This document shows, one piece after another, positions 30,639 to 42,430 of a DNA stretch of 64,000 nt (position 1 is the stretch's first letter; every line of letters begins with the position of its first letter). Source of the stretch: Colocasia esculenta (taxonomy: Eukaryota > Streptophyta > Magnoliopsida > Alismatales > Araceae); assembly GCA_014218235.1 (NCBI GenBank), contig CM024755.1, positions 159,519,941 through 159,583,940 on the forward strand, written 5' to 3'. Both the position numbers and the translations under genes were made by a program. The notes beneath the pieces are model-generated. The model saw only the letters and a list, made by a program, of their open reading frames with translations, did not search any database and was not told the origin of the DNA.

Positions 30639-30960
30639 GATGATGGCAACATTAAATCCATATGACAATGAGGTTTTGATGAGATGTGATTTTAAGCAAT
30701 TTTTGGTTATTCATGGTCCTTATTTTTCTTTTTGTGTTCATGCTTGTCAAAGACCTTTAAATATAACTCAGTCACAATTGATGGTTGTACTTGTGAAGTA
30801 CAATGTTACTTGAAGTAAGTTAGTTGCATAAAGAAGGTCAAGCAACTTGACAAGCATTATACATTCACATTCACATAACAATTTTCAATCACATTGAAGA
30901 CACAAATGAGAAATTCATTCAAGCTAAGCAAAAAGCATTTCATTTCATTCAAGAGAAACA

Positions 30961-33017
30961 TTACAATCTTTCCAAAAGATTACAATCATTTCTTGTTCTC
31001 TTTCTTTCTTCTCCCCCTTTGACATCATCAAAAAAAAATACATTATGTAGAAGGTGGAGGAGGAATGGAAGTAAGATTTGCTCAATGTCTGACAGTCTTT
31101 TCTCCATGAAAGTCAAGCTGGACTTGATTTGATCTTGAATGGTTGTGAGTTTTGTGTGCAAGTAATGTTCCATTCTATCTGAATTTTCTATCAAAGTAGC
31201 TTGAATTCTGGCTAGATCAGCTGATATGGGTTGTGAAGAGGAAGATGATCCAGCTGACCAACCAGGCCTTTGCATGATCTTGAATTCCTTTGTCAAATCA
31301 GTGATTTGGTTGTCAATGTGTGCATTGAAATTCCTCATGCTCTCTAAATCATCCATAAAATGAGCAAAAGACAGTCTAGTGCTGGTGATCTCATGTAATG
31401 TCTGCTTGGTGTTGAAGACATCAGCTTGGGAATTTGCCAAAATTCCCTGAAGAACTGTCTCCAACTTTTGCTGGTGCTCCTTCAGCTGAACTGAAGCATC
31501 TGCCATTGTACCAATTAATCTGTTGAATCTTTGAGCTGCATAGTCTGAGGCAGCTTTTTGCTCTATGAACTTGGCAGACACAGTGTTCTCCAACCGTTGA
31601 ATCCTCAACTCAAAGGTTTCTGACATGGTTTGAATAGAGGTGTTCAAGGTTTCAAATTTGTCATTTAAAAAGGAGAACAACTCTGGTGGAACAGAAGGTC
31701 CACCAGAGGATGTGGATGCTTGAAATGTGGGTTGTGGAGAGAAATGTTGAAACTGAGGTGAGAGTGGGGCATGAAATGGAATGTCACCTTCAGTTGAGAC
31801 TTGAGGCTGATCCTCATTCAAAGGAGGCTGATCCTCTTGACCTTGGGGCTGGTCCCCTTGAGCTTGAGGCTGTTCCTCTTGACCCTGGGGCTGGTCCCCT
31901 TGACCTTGAGGCTGTTCCTCTTCACCCTGGGGCTGGTCCCCTTGACCTTGAGGCTGTTCCTCTTGAGCTTGAGGGGCCTCAACTACAACTGGCCCTCTCC
32001 TAACTTGAGTACCCTCCAGTCTAAATCCCATGAATTTCTGAATATTCTTAAAGGTGTAGATGTTGGATTTAGGGATAGACTGGGATTTCTCATTATCTAA
32101 AGGCACACCAAAGTGCTGGAACACTGAAGTCAGGTGTGCAGCATATGGAAGAGATCTCTTGAGGTCTTTCCTGGTTGTTTCAGATATAATTTGATACATT
32201 ATTACATGGAGATTGATTTTGATGTCTTTTACCATGCAATAGAGAATGAACCTCTGTATATCTGTTAGCTGTCCCTTCCACCACCTTGAGGGGTAATGAT
32301 TGTGGTCAACATATGGTGGATAACCCTCAACACAGGGGGAAATGTGTTTGTGTTGAATTTGGTGACAAAGGTTTGTTTGGGATCAGATTTATCAGCAGGA
32401 AGGCCTGTCATGATGGTATAAGCTTCATGAAGATCAAATTCGAAATTATGATAATCTGCCCCTTCATCTGGTACTTTGAAAATTGAGGCAGCTATGTCTG
32501 TGGGCAAGTCAATAGCAATCCCCTTAACCTTTGACTGAAACCCTTCATCTGTGCATTTCAAATTCTTGTAGAATTCTTGAACAAGTCTTGGATACATGAT
32601 TTGAAATTCAGAAATGAAGATTAACCAAGACTGAAAAGAGAAGTAGGTCTGAATTTCTGGAAAGGTATTTGCTAGCTGAATATCTGTCAAATCCACTATC
32701 CTGGGCTTCAGAATTAGCTTGGCTTCACTAATGGTGTCTTGAGACTTGGAAGACTCAGACGAAGATGATGATGACTATGTAGAATCTCCAGAAGAGGAGC
32801 CCGGATTCTCAGGTCTAGAAATTGTACCTCTGCCCGAAGAAGAGGGTCTACCTCTCTTGGCTGCTGGCTGAGGTGCAGAGGAGGACCCTGGTTGCTCTGC
32901 AGGGTCATTGCGCCTTTTGGTTCTTCTTTCTAATTGAGGAACATCATCCTCTGCCGGAACTGGCCTAGATGAGGCCTAAGATCTTGCTCCACGGCGAGGA
33001 CCCATTTTTCTCACCAT
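30961..33017 (-). pseudogene. Envelope-position ORF of copia A with a putative plant transposon protein domain (broken)
   Basis: From the ATG at 33017 (MVRKMGPRRGARS) the frame is interrupted by two stops in a Ser/Pro-rich start, then gives YPRLVQEFYKNLKC, VKGIAIDLPTDIAASIF and VLRVIHHMLTTIITPQGG. A frameshift near 32240 is followed by MVKDIKINLHVIMYQ and LPYAAHLTSVFQHFGVPL. This pattern matches the putative plant transposon protein family (PF20167-like), known from the extra ORF of such elements. Then come eight-residue PQGQGDQ/PQGQEEQ repeats (31800-31985) and a coiled coil rich in Gln and Leu. No signal peptide or membrane segment is visible, so an envelope role is not shown. An array of GTCGAC dyads lies upstream. 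Confidence 0.65.
31800..31985 (-). repeat. 24-bp coding repeat (Gln/Pro/Glu-rich) in the envelope-position ORF
   Basis: Seven to eight copies of a 24-bp unit encoding variants of QGDQPQGQ and EEQPQGQ, all in frame. Confidence 0.85.
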
Positions 33018-34731
33018 GGTTGCAAGGATGGAGTGGAATCGAGAGTTGATGAAGGAGAAGAGAGATGATTGAGAAAGGTATGTGATTGAGAGAGAAGATG
33101 TGGAATTTCTTGCCGGAAATGAGAGAAAAAGACCGTCGGGTCGACCTGATGCCTAAAAAAGGGTTTGCAGTGGTGCAATACCCCGCAGGAACAACAAGGG
33201 CTAACCGGAACCCACGATTAAAAAGGTCTGGCAAGGGGTGCAGTGTCGACACTGGAAGACTGTAGTGTCGACCTGACCTAGGGTGTGTGTCGACACGGGA
33301 TAGGTGTGGTGTCGACCTGGCCTTTGAAGAAAAATTGAATTTTTGTGAGAAGAAAATTTGAGAAATTTTGGGACTTCTTTAAAAAGATAATCAATGAGAG
33401 AAATAGTCATTTCAAGGATTTTTAAGAGACTTAAAAATTCATTTGCTATATTTTGCAAAAATTCATCACAATTCAAGTTTTAAACAATTTCCAATAGGAT
33501 ATGAGCATTCAAAGACTTGAGTCACTGAAATGATGATTTGAGGGATATAATATATCTAACAATCAACTATAAGCTACCATATTTCTCAACGTTAAAGAAA
33601 TAAAGATATCCTCTAGACTGAATGCAATTGTTTTGAAAATAAAACACAATCTTAAAGAACAACTTGATGATAAATGAAAATGATTCTTTCTAAACAAAAC
33701 TCCATTAACACACATATTTTGTTTTTGTAACAGACTATCAAATGATATAAATCTTTTTCACTCAAGTACTAGTGCTTTTTACACACCATAGTCCCTGGAT
33801 ACTTAGGATTTATTCATTGTCAAGTCTCAAAGGGGTAAATAATGACCTTTTGACATGAAAATATACGTTTTGTAGACGCCAATATTTCCAGTTACTCAGT
33901 CATTATCAAAAAGTATAGCACATTTTGCTGTATTTTGAATTTATTTTTGAATTTTTATCCCCTTTGAACAGAGATAACATTAGTGCCTCATGACATGCAT
34001 GGCACTTCATTCATTGTGAAGGTGTGCAGTTTCTCAGCACAAATGTCATTGCTCTGTTGAATTTTCAAAATTTTGAGAGTTTTGTAAGATAGAAATCAAT
34101 TTTATCCAACATCAGTTGCAAACAAAGAGTTGTTTTAATTTCAAGACACAAGTTGTTTTCAATCTTGGAAGAGTTCTGAGTTTCTGTGGGTTGAAAAATA
34201 TAGTTGACAGTTGATTAGTAAAAAATATGATAGATCACTCAAAGGATCATTTGGAGACTGTAGATATCTGAATGATGACATCATGCAGGAAATTGATGAA
34301 ATGCAAGAAAAGTTATGAATTTTGCAAAAGTCATGACTTGAATTTTCTAGCTCCCCCTGAGATGATGATTTCAATCATTTTCTATCAAAATAAAGAGATG
34401 CAAGTTTTTTGAAATCAAGAAAGATAATTTTCTTTTAACAATAAAAGCTCCCCCTCAGCAATTGCATATTCATTTCTTAGTACTTGGCGGAGACATATAC
34501 TCTCGCATAGTGAAAGTGTCCAGACAAGCATAACCTGTCCTTCTCCAAGTCACCATTTGATATACCAAGAAATTTCAACACAATAAGAGTTGAAGAATTT
34601 ATTGTCCAAAGGAAATGGAAGTGGAATTGAGAGAGATATGGACAATGTGACTGAAGGAAGCAAAGGGTTATGATATGAAAAGAACTCCCCCTTAAACAGT
34701 GCATAACACTCAACCCAAACTTAAAGAGAGA
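33018..34731 (-). other. Non-coding spacer between pol and the envelope-position ORF of copia A
   Basis: Apart from array C3 (33139-33318) I see only AT-rich sequence and several polypurine-tract-like blocks (minus strand GGGGGAG types near 34360, 34450 and 34690). Confidence 0.6.
33139..33318. promoter_or_regulatory. Array C3: GTCGAC dyads upstream of the envelope-position ORF
   Basis: Five GTCGAC, four of them consecutive at exactly 16-base gaps, 120-300 bp upstream of the ORF start on the minus strand. Same word and spacing as in the LTRs. Confidence 0.65.
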
Positions 34732-35776
34732 TCAAGAATGTGGACATTTACAAAGACCAAGTTCTCTCCTCAAGGATGAAAATCTGTTTTCAGGAAGGGG
34801 TTTGGTGAAAATGTCTGCAACTTGTTTTTCAGTTTCAATGAAATGGAGTTCAAAGGACTTCTTTGCAACCTCATCTCTCAAGAAATGATGCCTAATCTCA
34901 ATATGCTTGGTTCTAGAATGCTGAATGGGGTTCTTAGACAGATTTATTGCACTTGTGTTATCACATAGGATGGGTACACAACCTAAATCTTGGTTGTAAT
35001 CGAGAAGTTGATGTTTCACCCAGAGAATCTGAGTTCCACATCTACCTGCTGCAACATATTCAGCCTCTGCAGTTGACAGTGCAACTGAATGTTGCTTCTT
35101 GGAAGCCCAAGAAATAAGGCACCCACCTAGGAATAAACACAAGCCACTTGTGCTTTTTCTATCTAATTTACACCCAGCATAGTCAGCATCACAATAGGCA
35201 ATCAAATCTAGCTTGCAATTAGCAGGATACCAAATTCCTAAATCACATGTTCCAACAAGATATTTGAAAATTCTCTTAACAGCTAACATGTGACTTTCCT
35301 TAGGATTAGACTGAAATCTAGCACACAAACACACACTAAACTGAATATCTGGTCTAGAAGTTGTAAGATAGAGTAGAGAGCCAATCATACCTCTGTAGGT
35401 CTTTGGGTCTACTGACTTACCATTTGAGTCTTCTTCTAGCTTAGCATTTATAGCAATAGGTGTGCTTGAATGCTTGAGGTTCTGAAAGTCAAACCTTTTG
35501 AGAAGTTCCTTGACATACTTGGCTTGACTGATGAAGATCCCTTCAGATGTTTGGTTAACCTGCAATCCCAAGAAAAATGTTAAATCTCCCATTAAACTCA
35601 TTTCAAATTCATTCTTCATTTGATTTGAAAATTCAGTGCATAGCCCTTTATTGGTGGAGCCAAATATTATGTCATCAACATAAATTTGGACCACAATTAT
35701 TTGATTTTTGACTGTTTTTGTGAACAAGTCTGATCAACATTTCCTCTAGAATATCCTTTTTCAAGTAAAAAGGTAC
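34732..35776 (-). CDS. pol: Copia A reverse transcriptase C-terminal half and RNase H
   Basis: RT active site VQIYVDDIIFGSTN near the start, then LGLQVNQTSEGIFISQAKYV and RGMIGSLLYLTTSRPDI of copia RTs. RNase H follows: YCDADYAGCKLDRKSTSG, ALSTAEAEYVAAG and ILCDNTSAINLSKNPI hold its acidic core, and ADIFTKPLPENRF is the usual copia ending. The stop lies at 34732. A frameshift at about 35730-35775 separates it from the upstream RT half. Confidence 0.9.
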
Positions 35777-37182
35777 TCAAACGGTCATACCAAGCTCTTG
35801 GAGCTTGTTTAAGACCATAGAGAGCCTTATTAAGCTTGAAAACATGTTAGGATGTTTTTCATTTTCAAATCCAGGAGGTTGTTCAACAAAAACATTTTCC
35901 TTAATATATCCATTTAAAAAAGCACTTTTGACATCCATTTGATAAACTTTGAATTTCATGGAGGATGCAAAAGCAAGGAAAATTCTAACTGCTTCTAGTC
36001 TAGCTACAGGGGCATATGATTCTTCAAAATCAATTCCAAATTCTTGATTGTACCCCTTTGCAACTAGCCTAGCTTTATTTCTAATGACTTGACCATTTTC
36101 ATTCAACTTATTTCTGAAAACCCATCTAGTGCCAATGACTGTTTGGTCACTAGGTCTAGGTACTAATTCCCATACTTGATTTCTTTCAAATTGATGAAGT
36201 TCATCATGCATGGCATTAATCCAATCAGAACTTGATAAGGCTTCATCAATTGACTTTGGTTCAACTTGGGAAATTAGAGCTAGTGGGTCTTCTTCAATAT
36301 CATGCAGGAATGAAGATCTAGTCCTAACTCTATCATTTACATTGCCAACCACATTGTCTAATGGGTGATCTCTCAGAAATCTATGTTCAGAAATTACCTG
36401 TTGAGAAGTACCCACTTCTGGGACAATATTACCTGAACCACTTGAAGATGGGGTGTTCAGGTTCTCTTCAATGTTTTCAAACTCCTCAACAGTTGGTGAA
36501 GAGTCCACAACAAATTCATCCTCTTCAGTGTCTTGTCTTTCCCTGCAAGATTTAGAATTATCAGTTGAAAAGGAATTTTCATCAAAGATAACATGTGGAG
36601 ATTCTTCAACAGTTTTAGATTTAAGAATGTACACTTTGAAAGCCCTTGACACCTCAGAATAGCCAAGGAAGATAGCTTCCTGACTTTTAGCATCAAATTT
36701 GTCAAGGTTTTCTTTGTTATTATTGTGTACAAAGCATTTGCACCCAAAAGTTTTAAAATAAGATACAGTTGGCTTTTTGTTTTTCAATAATTCATAGGGG
36801 GTTTTGCTGATTTTTGGTCTGATCAATGCTCTATTTAGAATGTGATTGGCTGTGTTTACAGCTTCAGCCCAAAAGGATTTGGGCAAATTACTTCCTAAGA
36901 GCATGGATCTAGCCATTTCCACAAGAGTTCTATTCTTTCTTTCCACAACTCCATTTTGTTCTGGAGTTCTTGGTGAAGAAAACTTGTGGAATATTTGAAA
37001 TTCAGCACATAAATCAGAAAAAGATGTGTTCTCAAATTCACCCCCATGATCAGTCAAAATATTTTTGATTTTATATGGATAAGTTGTTAAGACAGTGGTA
37101 CAGAAGTTCCTGAATTCAAGACAAGTATCACTTTTGTGGGACAGAAAAATAACCCAAGTAAATCTAGTAAAATCATCAATGA
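35777..37182 (-). CDS. pol: Copia A integrase core (second half) and reverse transcriptase N-terminal half
   Basis: TDHGGEFEN supplies the second catalytic Asp and [15 protein letters not shown] the catalytic Glu of integrase. [22 protein letters not shown] segment follows, then a Ser/Glu-rich linker, then RT beginning [20 protein letters not shown] and [20 protein letters not shown]. The frame ends at 35777 at a frameshift before the YVDD part; another break at 37057-37183 separates it from the first half of integrase. Confidence 0.9.
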
Positions 37183-37866
37183 TTACAAACCATATCTTTT
37201 GCCACTTAGACTTAGAATTCTTGTAGGGCCAAAAAGGTCCATGTGAAGTAATTCTAGTGGCCTAGATGTGAGTACTTCATTGAAGTTTTTAAAAGATTTT
37301 CTTGTTTGTTTTCCTTTAGCACAGATCCCACAAACTTGATTTTCAACATTAGAGAAAGATTCAGGAAGACCCTTAACCAAATTCAATCTTAACAACTTAT
37401 TCATTGTTCTGAAACTTGCATGGCCAAGTCTTTTGTGCCAAGTCCATGCAATTTCATCTTTATTTGCAACAAAGCAAAGATTTTCAGAAAAGTTTTTATT
37501 TAGGTTGATCATGTAGACATTGTTTTCCCTTTTTCCAAAAAATTTGATTTTATCAGTTGATGAGTCAATTATCTTACAGAAATCAGATTCAAACACAACT
37601 TTGTGACCTTTGTCACATAGTTGGCTGATACTGAGCAAATTATAATCAAGACCATCAACTAGTAAAACATTATCTACAGAGTTTGAGGAAGTTTGACCAA
37701 CCTTACCAGATCCTATGATCTTTCCTTTATTTTTACCTCCAAAAGTCACTGACCCTCCCTCCTTTTCAATCAGGAATGAGAATTTGGCTCTGTCTCCCGT
37801 CATGTGTCGTGAACACCCACTGTCAAGAAACCACACATTGGAGTTGGGTGCACGACCTTCCTGCAA
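37183..37866 (-). CDS. pol: Copia A protease and integrase N-terminal region
   Basis: [16 protein letters not shown] holds the protease active site (DSG), followed by [12 protein letters not shown]. The pre-integrase zinc domain is complete: [16 protein letters not shown] with two His and [15 protein letters not shown] with two Cys. The integrase core starts at [12 protein letters not shown] with the first Asp. Just upstream in the same frame are GPNSVWVPK and a TGA, the usual gag-pol junction wording for this lineage. The frame stops at 37183. Confidence 0.9.
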   Translation of the reverse strand: MQEGRAPNSNVWFLDSGCSRHMTGDRAKFSFLIEKEGGSVTFGGKNKGKIIGSGKVGQTSSNSVDNVLLVDGLDYNLLSISQLCDKGHKVVFESDFCKIIDSSTDKIKFFGKRENNVYMINLNKNFSENLCFVANKDEIAWTWHKRLGHASFRTMNKLLRLNLVKGLPESFSNVENQVCGICAKGKQTRKSFKNFNEVLTSRPLELLHMDLFGPTRILSLSGKRYGL

Positions 37867-37971
37867 AATAGATCAGTGGAGAGAAGATTTTGGTACCCAA
37901 ACAGAGTTGGGACCATCAGAATGTTTGAACATTGTTAGTAAATCTTTTCTCACCCAAATTTGACTTGTTTT

Positions 37972-40128
37972 TTATTTTTGTTTTGTTACATTGGTGTTTT
38001 CAGTCTTTTTCTGTTTGTTCTTTCCCTTAGGAATGAAAGCACCAATATTTTTGTTTTTAGTGGGAGGGGAGTTTTTCATTTGAGCATAGGAATTCAGATG
38101 AGGAGGTGGAATCCATGGATTTTGTTGGTACATCAAAAGGTTTGGAGGAAAGAATTGTGGATGATACCAACAAGGGTTGTCATACCATTGGCTCCAAGGA
38201 TTGGTCCAATCATCTTGAAATGCTTTCTTGGAGGTCCAAGGTTCTTTATAAATGATTTCCTTTGACTTTTTCTTGTTTTTCAAATTTTTATTTGAATTTT
38301 TGATTGAGTTGTTTGTAGCTGTTGATGTTGAGCAGGTCGACCTCTCCATGACTGGTGTCGACACAGCAACCACAGAAGCCTTCTTCTTGTGGACTGGTGT
38401 CGACCTGTCAGGAGACTGTGTCGACCTGTTGTCTTCTTTTGTTTTTGAGTTTTTGATTTGTTTTGTGTTTTGTTTGATGTTTTGTCTGATGTTTGCTTGA
38501 TTTCTGTGTTCTCAAGATTAGGACCTTTGACAAATTTAATTAATGGTGCTTTGTCCTTTTTCTCACCAGATTTGTCTTTCTTTGGTTTTTGTTTGTTGAA
38601 TCCTAATCCATGAGAAGTTGTTGTCATGTTTGTTCCTAGCAATGCCTCCAAGTTATCTTTACCTTTTGTGAAGGTTTGGATAACTTCATCCCTTTCTTTT
38701 AGCTGGTTTTGAAGAGTTTTAATTTCTTCAATCTTTTGTTGTTTTTCTTTTTTCCATTTCCAGCTTTTCAGATAAGTCTTTGAATTCTTGGGTGGCCTTT
38801 TGAGAGGCAAGCTTTAGATCATCAATTAGGTTCATGAAATTTTCTTTTTCTTCATTTAATTCTGATATCTCATTTTCTAGCTCACAAAGTCTGTTGTTTG
38901 AAGATTGGTTATGATAAAGGTTTTCAATTTTCTTTTTGAAGTGTTTATTTTCTTTTCTCATTTCAGAATATTTTTCAACTAGTTCAGCATAAACATCCTG
39001 CCAATCTTCAACAGTGAAATCTTCAAAAGAAGTGCTTACCTTTTCTTCAGAGTTGTTGGCCATGAAGCAGATTTCCTCACTCTCAGAGCTTGAGGATTTT
39101 TTGTCTTCTTCTTCTTCACTTGAGTCTTCATCAGACCAAGTGGCTACCATGGCCTTGGGCTTCTTAAACTTCTGGAACTTCTTGTGCTTTTCCTTCTTGT
39201 TCTCAGGACACTCTCCCTTCATGTGTCCTGGCTTATTGCACCTGTACAAATGACAGTTTCGTCAGATTTTTTATTCTTGTTGAAATTAGAAGAGGAAGTG
39301 TTCTTTTACCTGAGGAAAACTTCTTTTTCCCAGACATTTTTCCTTTTCTAAATTTCAAGAATTTTCTGAATTGCCTGGTCATGAGGGCAATTTCATCCTC
39401 ATTTGACTCAGACTCCTCAGAACTTGTCTTTTCCTGACTTTTGTCTTTACTACTTGAAGAGGCCTTAAGTGCCATTGGTTTGGTTTTAGTTATGTGTTCT
39501 TCATTTCTTTTCAAATTATTTCATATGTCATTAAGGATCCTATCAATTCATCCAAAGACATTTTGGACAAATCTTTAGAATCTTCAATGACAGTGGCCTT
39601 TGTGTGCCAAATTGAAGAAAGTGAACGCAAGATTTTCCTTACCAAGTCTGCATCTGTGTAGTCCTTACCTAAGGCCTTCAGTCCATTGACAATAACCATG
39701 AACCTGGCAAACATTTCAGAAATTGTTTCATTAGACTTCATCATAAACAATTCATATTCTGAAACAAGAATATTTGCCTTAGTTTCCTTCACTTGTGATG
39801 TTCCCTCATAAAGTAATTCGAGTTTATCCCACATCTCTTTGGCAGATTTGCACATTGAGATTCTCGAATACTCTTTGGGATGAACAGCGCATTGAATCAT
39901 GTTCATGGCACTATAATTCAATGTGGCTTTTCTTATTTGTTCCCTAGTCCAGGTTTCTTCCTCTCCCTGGTTTTCATAGGGACCAACCTCAACCACTTTC
40001 CAGATTTCATAGTTCTGGGCTCTTAGAAACACTTGCATTCTATTTTTCCAATATGAATAGTCCGTTCCATTAAAGAATGGTGGCCTATTTATGGAATGCC
40101 CTTCAGCTATGAAACCTTTGGAATCCAT
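37972..40128 (-). pseudogene. gag: Copia A gag, in several frames
   Basis: Starts at MDSKGFIAEGHSINRPPFFN (40128), downstream of the primer site. PPFFNGTDYSYWKNRM and the UBN2-type core (AKEMWDKLELLYEGTSQVKE; ALGKDYTDADLVRKIL) mark copia capsid. A CCHC zinc knuckle, YRCNKPGHMKGECPENK, follows near 39245-39190. Next is a long acidic coiled coil, then a Lys/Asn-rich tail to 37972. Frame changes occur near 39512, 39240, 38770 and 38340, so it is not translatable as one protein. Part of the tail overlaps GTCGAC dyads (C4, 38335-38428). Confidence 0.85.
38335..38428. repeat. Array C4: GTCGAC dyads inside the gag tail of copia A
   Basis: Four GTCGAC, two pairs with 15-base gaps (CTCTCCATGACTGGT and CTGTCAGGAGACTGT). 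Confidence 0.75.
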
Positions 40129-40240
40129 TGACTTAAAAGAAAGCACAGAAGAAATATTCAGCAAGCAAGCAAACAATCAAGCAATCAGACACACAATACT
40201 CAAAAACTACTCAAATTAAATCAGATCAAATGTAAACCCT

Positions 40241-40252
40241 CTCTGATACCAA
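40241..40252 (-). other. Primer binding site of copia A (tRNA-iMet)
   Basis: Minus strand TTGGTATCAGAG, one base inside the 5' LTR end. Confidence 0.9.
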
Positions 40253-40253
40253 T

Positions 40254-41968
40254 TGAAGGATCGAGGAAAAGGTGTGGATAAGATCTAGAGGGGGGGGGAT
40301 GAATAGATCTATGCCACTCTATGCGGAAGCTTAAGCAATTTAAAAATTACTTTGAGGATCAGAGGCAATTTTAACAGTGAAAAACACAGATCTGATGAGA
40401 TGTTAAGAGAGTTGATAAAATAGATGTGAAACCAGTTGATTAAGTGAATCTTAAGCGATCCTATGCAAGCATCTAACGGATAATAGAATCAAACCACAAA
40501 TAGACAAGTGCACAAAGATTTTTAGGTGGTTCGGAAATCACCCATGTGATTCCTACATCCACCCCTCACACCCAGTGAGGATTCACTAAACAACCTGGGT
40601 AACACACCCACTGGAGCCAGACAACTCCAACACCTGAGTTTACAACTCACACACCTCTAGAGTAAGACTACTCTAGATCCCTGAGCAAGACTGCTCAACC
40701 AACACTTGAGTTCGACGACTCAACCTGAGCACAATGACTCACAAATGACTTTGCTAGACACCAACACAAGACATAGATCTTCTAGCAGCAGATCATGTCG
40801 AACATGAGAACATTCATGAGAATTATGCAGAAGCACTTGCACAATCTCAAAATGTCTCAGAAGAACAAAAGTACATTGAGAATTGTATGAAAAGACTTTG
40901 TTCTTCAGTGTACTCCCTTGTAGAAGCTCAGATTGAGAAGAAGCTTGGATTCTTGAAGTCCCAAGCGATGCTCTGCACTTTTGAACTTGGGGATCTTCCT
41001 TGAATTCTTCTCCAACGGATGCTTGTACTTGATCTGCTTCCTTGAGGCGCTTCAAATGCTTCTTCGAGGATCACACTCCAATTCTCACAATCGAATTGAT
41101 GAGAATTGATCTTTAGAAGACACCAGGAGAGCAGAGGAGGGAGATGAACTCTTCTCGCCGCCAAAGGGAACTTTTGGAGGCTCCAAGAGTTCGTTGGGTC
41201 TCTTGATGTGATGGATGGCCAATTGGGGGCTTTTATACCCAAAAGATTCCAAAGATACCCTTGGGTACAAGGGCACACGATCCTAGGTTGATACACCATC
41301 GCCCTAGGATGACACGTGGCAATCATCCATCTTAAGTTGGAATCTTTCTGTAGTGTGTCGACCTGCCCTGGTGGTGGTGTCGACACACTGTCCCAAACCT
41401 GAAAATAGGCTGTTCTGGGAACGAGGTCCAGTGTCGACCTGCTCTCATCTTGCGTCGACCTGCTGTCCCATTCTGCAAACAGACTGTTCTGGGAATTGAT
41501 CCAGTGTCGACTTGCTCTGGTGGTAGTGTCGACCTGCTGTCCCAATTCTGAAAATAGGTTGTTCTGGGAACGAGGTCCAGTGTCGACCTGCCCTCATTCT
41601 GCGTCGACCTGGGTAGTCTAATTCCTGGAATTTGCAACTCGTGTCGACCTGCTTTTTGACTAGTGTCGACACAGTCTCAGCATTTCTTCAGCTTTTTGCC
41701 TTTGAGTCTAAGGTGTTGTGTCGACACCATTGTGGGGTGTGTCGACACCATCTTTGCAAAAAGTATTTGTACCTGAAAATTAAACACATATATCATTAGT
41801 AAAATATTTTATTATTAGTACAAATGATAAGTGTGCTTTGAAATATGCTTTTTGAATATAAATTTCAGGTGAAATGTGTGTATCATGTTTCAATTAGTTT
41901 GCATTCAAATCACATTTGTCATCATCAAAATAAGAGGGAAATGATATGAAATTACACTCAACCCAACA
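40254..41968 (-). repeat. 5' LTR of copia A (1715 bp), with GTCGAC array C2 at 41353-41750
   Basis: Same ends as the 3' LTR. Array C2 repeats C1 with a few base changes (one GTCGACCTG has become GTCGACTTG). TATA-like TATAAAAG on the minus strand near 41229-41237. Confidence 0.93.
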
Positions 41969-41985
41969 GTTATGACAGTCAATCA

Positions 41986-42155
41986 GACATCGATTACCTC
42001 ATGTTTAAACATCGATTATCTACACATCGATTACCTCATGTTTAAACATCGATTGTCTACACATCGATTACCTCATGTTAGACATCGATTGCCAACAACT
42101 TAAACATGAATTACCTTATGTTTGAGATCAATAGTCATAACATCGATTGCCTTTT
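41986..42155. promoter_or_regulatory. Array F1: spaced ATCGAT words in the copia IV 5' LTR
   Basis: ATCGAT recurs with gaps of 16, 9, 15 and similar lengths (TGTCTACAC for the 9-base gaps), ending about 105 bp before the TATA box. The same array (F2) is at 57925-58225. Confidence 0.8.
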
Positions 42156-42258
42156 TCTCAGAACATTTATAGATGCCATCTGTACAGGATGTCATGTGAC
42201 TGGAAAGTGTCTTACTTGGGGTACATGAAACCCTAAGTGTGAGGTTTGGACATTTGGG

Positions 42259-42267
42259 TATAAATAG
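42259..42267 (+). promoter_or_regulatory. TATA box of the copia IV 5' LTR
   Basis: TATAAATAG in GGGTATAAATAG; repeated at 58335-58343 in the 3' LTR. Confidence 0.65.
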
Positions 42268-42298
42268 AACTTTGTCCTTTGTAAAAGGTGTGCGGCTA

Positions 42299-42313
42299 AA
42301 AGTAGTAGTAGTT

Positions 42314-42398
<85 letters not shown>

Positions 42399-42430
42399 AA
42401 GAAGAAGAAGAAGAAAAAGAAGAAGAGCAG
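42299..42430. repeat. Trinucleotide microsatellite (AGT)n then (AAG)n in the copia IV 5' LTR
   Basis: About 33 AGT repeats with one TTG interruption, followed by a short GAA run. In the 3' LTR the same place (58500-58620) holds mainly GAA repeats, so the tract has changed since insertion. Confidence 0.95.

Larger units (their letters stand above)
28905..41968 (-). mobile_element. Copia A: complete SIRE/Maximus-like Ty1/copia retrotransposon, target duplication GTTAT
   Basis: 13064 bp between GTTAT at 28900-28904 and 41969-41973. LTRs at 28905-30624 and 40254-41968, primer site and polypurine tract in place. Minus-strand order is gag, protease, integrase, RT, RNase H, then an extra ORF in the envelope position, which is typical of SIRE/Maximus. 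A related site without the insertion is seen at about 57905-57945, in the 3' LTR of copia IV. LTRs look nearly identical by eye, so insertion is recent, yet six or more frameshifts break the reading frames. Confidence 0.93.
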
